NCBI RefSeq assembly: GCF_900108955.1
Contig: NZ_FNYA01000001.1
Span: forward strand, 558,001 to 622,000
Direction of reading: 5' to 3'
Source of the DNA: Flavobacterium terrigena
GTDB taxonomy: Bacteria > Bacteroidota > Bacteroidia > Flavobacteriales > Flavobacteriaceae
Length of the DNA: 64,000 nt
Below, piece after piece: positions 60,074 through 64,000 of this stretch (positions are counted from its first letter, which is position 1; every line of letters begins with the position of its first letter). The translations under genes were made by a program, and so were the position numbers. Under the pieces are notes generated by a model, which made no database searches, was not told where the DNA came from, and was given only the letters and a program-made list of their open reading frames with translations.

Positions 60074-61108
60074 TTAAAATTTAAAATCCCAATTCAAATC
60101 AGTGTTATAGTACAACTGTCCTTCTTTAATTGCTAATGGGCAATCAAAATTATTGGTATATAATCCGCCAGTTCCTAAACCTTGTGGCATTTTATTATTT
60201 AACGTATACGTAAATTGTGCAATAGCATTTAAACCAACATTGCTTTCTAAAGCGGAAGTCATCCACCAACCAATGTTTCGTTTTTCGGCAATTTCTATCC
60301 ATTCTAAGCTGCCTTTTATGCCTCCAATAAAACTTGGTTTCAGAATAATATATTGTGGTTGAATCGCATCTAAAAGTTTCATTTTGTCTTCATAATCAAA
60401 AACTCCAATTAATTCTTCATCTAAAGCAATTGGAAAAGGCGTTTTCTTGCAAAGTTGCTGCATCGCTACAAATTGTCCTGCTTTTATGGGTTGCTCAATG
60501 CTATGTAATTGATATTGTGAAAGTAATTGTAGTTTTTCTAAAGCTTCATTTGGAGAAAAAGCACCATTGGCATCTACACGAATTTCAATAGTCTTTTCAT
60601 CAAAATGTTTTCGGATAAAAGTTACTAAATCTAATTCTTGCTGAAAATCAATTGCCCCAATTTTTAGTTTGATGCACGTAAAACCATCGGCTAATTTTTC
60701 TTCGATTTGTTTTTTCATAAAGGCTTCTTCGCCCATCCATACCAAACCATTAATTGTAATCGTATCTTTTCCTTTGGTAAAATTAGAAGGAAATAATTCA
60801 AAAGTCGATTCTGCTTGTAACGACAAAAATGCCATTTCTACTCCAAATTGAATCGAAGGAAATTCCAATAATTCTTGCCACAATTTGTCTTTTCCTAAAT
60901 GGATATTTTGACAAACCCATTGTAATTTTTCTTCGTAATCTGGTCGATCATCAACAGACAAACCTCGCAACAAACCGCACTCACCTACTCCAATTTTACC
61001 ATTTTCTTCCAATAGTAAAAACCAAGTTTCTTTTTCCGTCAATACACCACGAGATGTGCCGCTTGGACGTTTAAAGTTGAGGATGTGTTTTTTGTAAGTC
61101 GCTTTCAT
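60074..61108 (-). CDS. menC: o-Succinylbenzoate synthase
   Basis: A 344-aa enolase-superfamily enzyme that dehydrates SHCHC to o-succinylbenzoate in menaquinone synthesis. Catalytic lysine in CIKLKIGA, metal aspartate in IEIRVDANGAFS, the glutamate region SIEQPIKAG and IALDEELIG, and the second lysine in YIILKPSFIGG are present. Length near the family norm. It is the last of the minus-strand run from menA, separated from the TPR gene by 47 bp. Confidence 0.92.
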   Translation of the reverse strand: MKATYKKHILNFKRPSGTSRGVLTEKETWFLLLEENGKIGVGECGLLRGLSVDDRPDYEEKLQWVCQNIHLGKDKLWQELLEFPSIQFGVEMAFLSLQAESTFELFPSNFTKGKDTITINGLVWMGEEAFMKKQIEEKLADGFTCIKLKIGAIDFQQELDLVTFIRKHFDEKTIEIRVDANGAFSPNEALEKLQLLSQYQLHSIEQPIKAGQFVAMQQLCKKTPFPIALDEELIGVFDYEDKMKLLDAIQPQYIILKPSFIGGIKGSLEWIEIAEKRNIGWWMTSALESNVGLNAIAQFTYTLNNKMPQGLGTGGLYTNNFDCPLAIKEGQLYYNTDLNWDFKF

Positions 61109-61155
61109 TTGTTAATTAGACAATGAGCCTATTTTCAATTTGCCAATTATTGAAA

Positions 61156-62346
61156 TTATTCCAATATTCTTAAAATCTTTTTAAAATTATCAGTTGGAAA
61201 ACCTCTTTTTTCGAAATCTTCAAAATCAGATTTAGTTTGAGCAATCCAGCTTTTATTTGCCGAAATATTATTGTCTTTGTACAATTTATGAATGTCTTTT
61301 GCTTGGCTAACTTTATTAGAAAACAAGTAAACGTGTGCCAATTTCAATTGATATGCTAATTCAGAAGAATTTTTATCGATGGCTTTTTTATATTGTTCTT
61401 CCGCTTTTACAAATTGTTTGTTGGATAAATAAATATTGCCTAAAGCACTATAATCGTTGTCTTTGGCATATTTTTTTTCGATAATTTCTTTTTGAATTAA
61501 AGCAATCGCTTCATCCGATTTTCCTTTTTTAAACAACTCTAAAGAAGTACTTCTAATTTTATCTAAATAATTTTGCAATTCACCAGATTGAATTAAACTT
61601 TCAGTGGCAATGCTTTGCATTATATTTGCCTTCTCAATAGCTAACAATTGTTTGTACTCGCTATATTTATATTTGGCTGCGTAAACTTTTAAAAACGTAG
61701 CTAAGTAATTGTTTTTATTAGAGACCATTTTAACTGTTGCTAATTTTTCAGCTTCTGCTAAAAGTTCTTTTTTAGTGTTTGCATTCCAACCACGACTCGC
61801 GTTATAATCGACCCAAGAAACCACTTCCAAAACAATTTTGGTACTCATTACCCAGTTTTTATTTTCGAAAGCAAACCAAACATTTGGTGCATTTTCAAAA
61901 CATTTTGTGTTTTTTATTGAAATCAATTTACTGTCTTTACTTACAGCTTCTTTAACGAAATAGCAAGCGGTTTCTAATTTCCCATCTTTTAAAAACTGAT
62001 TTCCAGCCTTTTCAGAAGCATAAATTCCGTACAAACAAGTATCGTCACCAGAAAGTGAATTGGTTAACGTAATGGCTCCTGCAGTTCCTTGACTAATTCC
62101 TGTTGGATCTGGAATGGCCTTTAAAATCGAAGCTAAACTTGTGGTGATTTTTCCGTTTTCGTCAATTAATAAAATTCGGAAAACAAATTCGGAAGTTCCT
62201 TCTGGTAAATCATCAATTTTAACTAAAGTTCGGTTACCCGATGACAATTTAATTTCTTTTGTAAAAGCACGTTCTTTATCCCAAAATCCGTCTTTTTGAG
62301 CGAAGGAAAATTGGGTAATAAGTAATAATAGGAATATTTTTTTCAT
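61156..62346 (-). CDS. Secreted TPR protein
   Basis: A 396-aa protein with a signal peptide (ends FSFAQ). The first 190 residues are a beta-rich region of unknown type (LVKIDDLPEGTSEFVFRILLID). From about 270 to 345 two or three TPR repeats follow (DYSALGNIYLSNKQFVKAEEQYKKA; LAYQLKLAHVYLFSNKVSQA). No enzymatic motif. Present between the MBL hydrolase and menC, a neighbour of the menaquinone genes without obvious function in that pathway. Confidence 0.8.
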   Translation of the reverse strand: MKKIFLLLLITQFSFAQKDGFWDKERAFTKEIKLSSGNRTLVKIDDLPEGTSEFVFRILLIDENGKITTSLASILKAIPDPTGISQGTAGAITLTNSLSGDDTCLYGIYASEKAGNQFLKDGKLETACYFVKEAVSKDSKLISIKNTKCFENAPNVWFAFENKNWVMSTKIVLEVVSWVDYNASRGWNANTKKELLAEAEKLATVKMVSNKNNYLATFLKVYAAKYKYSEYKQLLAIEKANIMQSIATESLIQSGELQNYLDKIRSTSLELFKKGKSDEAIALIQKEIIEKKYAKDNDYSALGNIYLSNKQFVKAEEQYKKAIDKNSSELAYQLKLAHVYLFSNKVSQAKDIHKLYKDNNISANKSWIAQTKSDFEDFEKRGFPTDNFKKILRILE

Positions 62347-62364
62347 TTAATTTATTTATTTTTT

Positions 62365-62496
62365 AAACACATAGGCACATAGAATTTTCTGTTTTAGATT
62401 GAGTCGCTTCGCTCTAAATAGATAACATAGAGAAATTAATTTTCTATTGTTTTCTTTTCCAAACAAAGTTAAAAAAAGCTATGTGTCTATGTGTTT
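62365..62496. repeat. Long inverted repeat with 18-bp arms
   Basis: AAACACATAGGCACATAG at 62365-62382 and CTATGTGTCTATGTGTTT at 62479-62496 pair over 17 of 18 positions. The 96-bp interior has a GC-rich GAGTCGCTTCGCTC segment and ATAACATAGAG. Similar elements occur, from memory, between genes of other Flavobacterium. No ORF. Confidence 0.65.
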
Positions 62497-62524
62497 CAAC
62501 ATCTAGCAATTTTGATACCAAAGT

Positions 62525-63202
62525 TTACAAATCGATACTTTGACCAATTTCTAAAAGCATTAAATCTTTTCCGTTTTCGAAGAATTTACGTTTAGCTTCT
62601 TCATGATTGATTTCGATATAACCGAAAGTGTCGTAATGATAACCTAAAACTTTATCGCAATCCAGAAAATCAGATGCAATAATTGCGTCACCAACATCCA
62701 TAGTAAAATTACTTCCGATTGGTAAAACGGCTAAATCTAAATTAGTTCTCATTGGAATTAACTTCATATCCATTGATAAAGCGGTATCACCAGCAATGTA
62801 AATATTTTTATGTTCGCCTTCAATTACAAATCCGCCAGGTTGCCCGCCATAACTTCCATCTGGAAAAGAAGAAGTATGAATAGCGTTGACATATTTTACA
62901 TTTCCGAATTCGAAATCCCAACTTCCACCATGATTCATGGGATGAAATTGAAATCCTTTATTTCCGTAATGTGTCGCAATTTCATGATTCGAAACAATAA
63001 CAGCATCGGTTCTTTTTGCGATAGTTTCCACATCTAAAATATGATCTTGATGTGCATGTGTTAACAAAATATAATCGGCTTCAATTTCATCAATATTAAT
63101 ATGTGAAGCTTTTGCATTAGCAGAAATAAATGGATCAACCAAAATATGAATGTCGTTGATTTGAATTCCCAAACAAGCGTGTCCGTAAAATGTAATTTTC
63201 AT
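62525..63202 (-). CDS. MBL-fold metal-dependent hydrolase (UPF0173-like)
   Basis: A 225-aa metallo-beta-lactamase-fold protein. MKITFYGHACLGIQ is the family start; THAHQDHILD contributes the metal histidines; HTSSFPDGSYGG and IYIAGDTALSMDM carry later metal ligands. It fits the UPF0173/YtkL group of hydrolases with unknown substrate. It begins 7 bp after menA, so probably cotranscribed. Confidence 0.9.
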   Translation of the reverse strand: MKITFYGHACLGIQINDIHILVDPFISANAKASHINIDEIEADYILLTHAHQDHILDVETIAKRTDAVIVSNHEIATHYGNKGFQFHPMNHGGSWDFEFGNVKYVNAIHTSSFPDGSYGGQPGGFVIEGEHKNIYIAGDTALSMDMKLIPMRTNLDLAVLPIGSNFTMDVGDAIIASDFLDCDKVLGYHYDTFGYIEINHEEAKRKFFENGKDLMLLEIGQSIDL

Positions 63203-63209
63203 AATATTA

Positions 63210-64000
63210 TTATTTTAAATTATAAAGAAAGCTAATCCAAATTAGGATACTTAATGCAAAAGTTCCTAAGGCAACTTTTTTCAATTCGGGATCAAAATCT
63301 TCGTGCTTTTCAGATTTTCTAACTTTTTCTAAATGTTTCAAAAAGATAATAAAAACAATAAAACTCAAAAATATTCTAGTATCAACTCCGATCGAAAAAA
63401 TAAACAAACAAAAAAACGGAGCAAGAATTAAAAAATGATGGTAATTTTTCGCCCATTTTAATCCGTTTTTCACCACAACAGTATTTTTTCCAGCAACCTT
63501 ATCATTTTCAATATCGCGCATGTTGTTCAAATTTAGAACCGCTGTGCTCAACATTCCAATAGCAATTGCAGGTAAAAACAACTTAATATCAATAGTCTTC
63601 GAATACAAAAAATTACTTCCAATAACGGCTACTAATCCAAAAAAGATAAAAACGAAAACATCTCCGAATCCACTATAGCCGTAGGCATTATTTCCAACTG
63701 TATATTTAATAGCAGCAGCAATTGAGGCAATTCCTAATACTAAAAAGATTAGAGAATAGAGAAAGTTTTCTTGTCCGAATGCGAAATAAATTAAAGCAAC
63801 AGCCAAAACAAAAGCAATAACTCCATTGATGATAATAGCTTGTTTCATTTGCCCTGAAGTAATTTCTCCAGAAGCTACTAAACGTTTTTCACCAATTCTG
63901 TTGGCGTCTGTTCCTTTAATTCCATCACCATAATCGTTAGCAAAATTGGATAATATTTGAAAGGATAATGTGGTTAATAAAGCTAAAATGAAAATAATCC
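63210..64000 (-). CDS. menA: 1,4-Dihydroxy-2-naphthoate polyprenyltransferase (3' part)
   Basis: The frame is open to the right edge, so the 5' end is outside. About 263 residues are visible, of roughly 300. The prenyl-diphosphate-binding motif NFANDYGDGIKGTD lies upstream of the first ATG in the frame (63848), which shows that the ATG is internal. The second aspartate-rich motif is NNMRDIENDKVAGK. About seven membrane helices follow. UbiA-family enzyme that attaches the isoprenoid tail in menaquinone synthesis. menC lies downstream on the same strand. Confidence 0.92.
   Translation of the reverse strand, partial: IIFILALLTTLSFQILSNFANDYGDGIKGTDANRIGEKRLVASGEITSGQMKQAIIINGVIAFVLAVALIYFAFGQENFLYSLIFLVLGIASIAAAIKYTVGNNAYGYSGFGDVFVFIFFGLVAVIGSNFLYSKTIDIKLFLPAIAIGMLSTAVLNLNNMRDIENDKVAGKNTVVVKNGLKWAKNYHHFLILAPFFCLFIFSIGVDTRIFLSFIVFIIFLKHLEKVRKSEKHEDFDPELKKVALGTFALSILIWISFLYNLK

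Noticed and set aside
63210..63848. A complete 212-aa MenA-like protein starting at the ATG at 63848
   Set aside because: The upstream frame stays open to the window edge and codes for the essential NDYGDGIKGTD motif, so this ATG is internal.

Overview
The window is a low-GC stretch (by eye roughly one third G+C) from a member of the Bacteroidota, most likely a Flavobacterium or close relative. Signs of this are GldI, a GldL-like peptide, a type IX secretion C-terminal domain, TonB-plug and CarboxypepD_reg domains, Bacteroidetes-type -7 motifs (TAnnTTTG), weak ribosome binding sites, and the flavobacterial gene orders suf, uvrA and menA-menC. I saw no rRNA, tRNA, prophage, insertion sequence or CRISPR array. 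It reads as ordinary chromosome with short accessory patches.

Layout. 1-1554: ABC exporter (DUF5687 permease, cut by the left edge, plus ATPase). 1701-4487: ECF sigma factor, membrane anti-sigma-like protein and a secreted protein; the last two both carry TonB-plug-like segments. 4529-13812: TPR protein, gyrA, clpC, gcvT, hutH. 13880-20338 (minus): a tightly packed, partly TAATG-coupled run from an M1 peptidase and a RimB-RimK fusion through YetF-like, TMEM175-like, GldL-like, DUF1272, SRPBCC and DUF1304 proteins to a TolB-like propeller. 20422-27647 (minus): two paralogous subtilases on either side of an outer-membrane beta-barrel gene, then a MarR regulator and an MBL-fold hydrolase; a perfect 18-bp palindrome lies upstream of the subtilase block. 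27729-31991: sufA-sufB-sufC-sufD with a recognisable promoter, a leader hairpin and repeat-rich spacers. 32025-34710: lipoprotein-like secreted protein, bcp, an Fe-S-less endonuclease III, a 47-aa gene and an ECF sigma factor.

34964-41700: uvrA and uvrB, separated by a toxin-antitoxin pair and a PagL-like outer-membrane protein. 41969-49337: small accessory genes (LamG lipoprotein, alpha/beta hydrolase, two SRPBCC proteins, alpha-beta-barrel proteins, DUF2200, DUF4256, TPR, DMP19-like, DUF6252) interspersed with REP-like hairpins, inverted repeats and a striking 21-bp tandem repeat. 49458-53250: ABC transporter and a T9SS-exported choice-of-anchor-L protein. 53247-57521: crcB, nrnA, gldI and two cyclophilin-FKBP fusion foldases in one run. 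57594-60006: lipoprotein, ruvX, SRPBCC, unknown secreted protein. 60074-64000 (minus): menA (cut by the right edge), MBL hydrolase, TPR protein, menC.

I found no single large undescribed system that I could defend. The best leads are the 21-bp tandem repeat at 45807-46037, the MarR/palindrome/subtilase-barrel block, the plug-bearing anti-sigma locus, the RimB-RimK fusion, the suf leader hairpin, and the 47-aa protein at 33916-34059.
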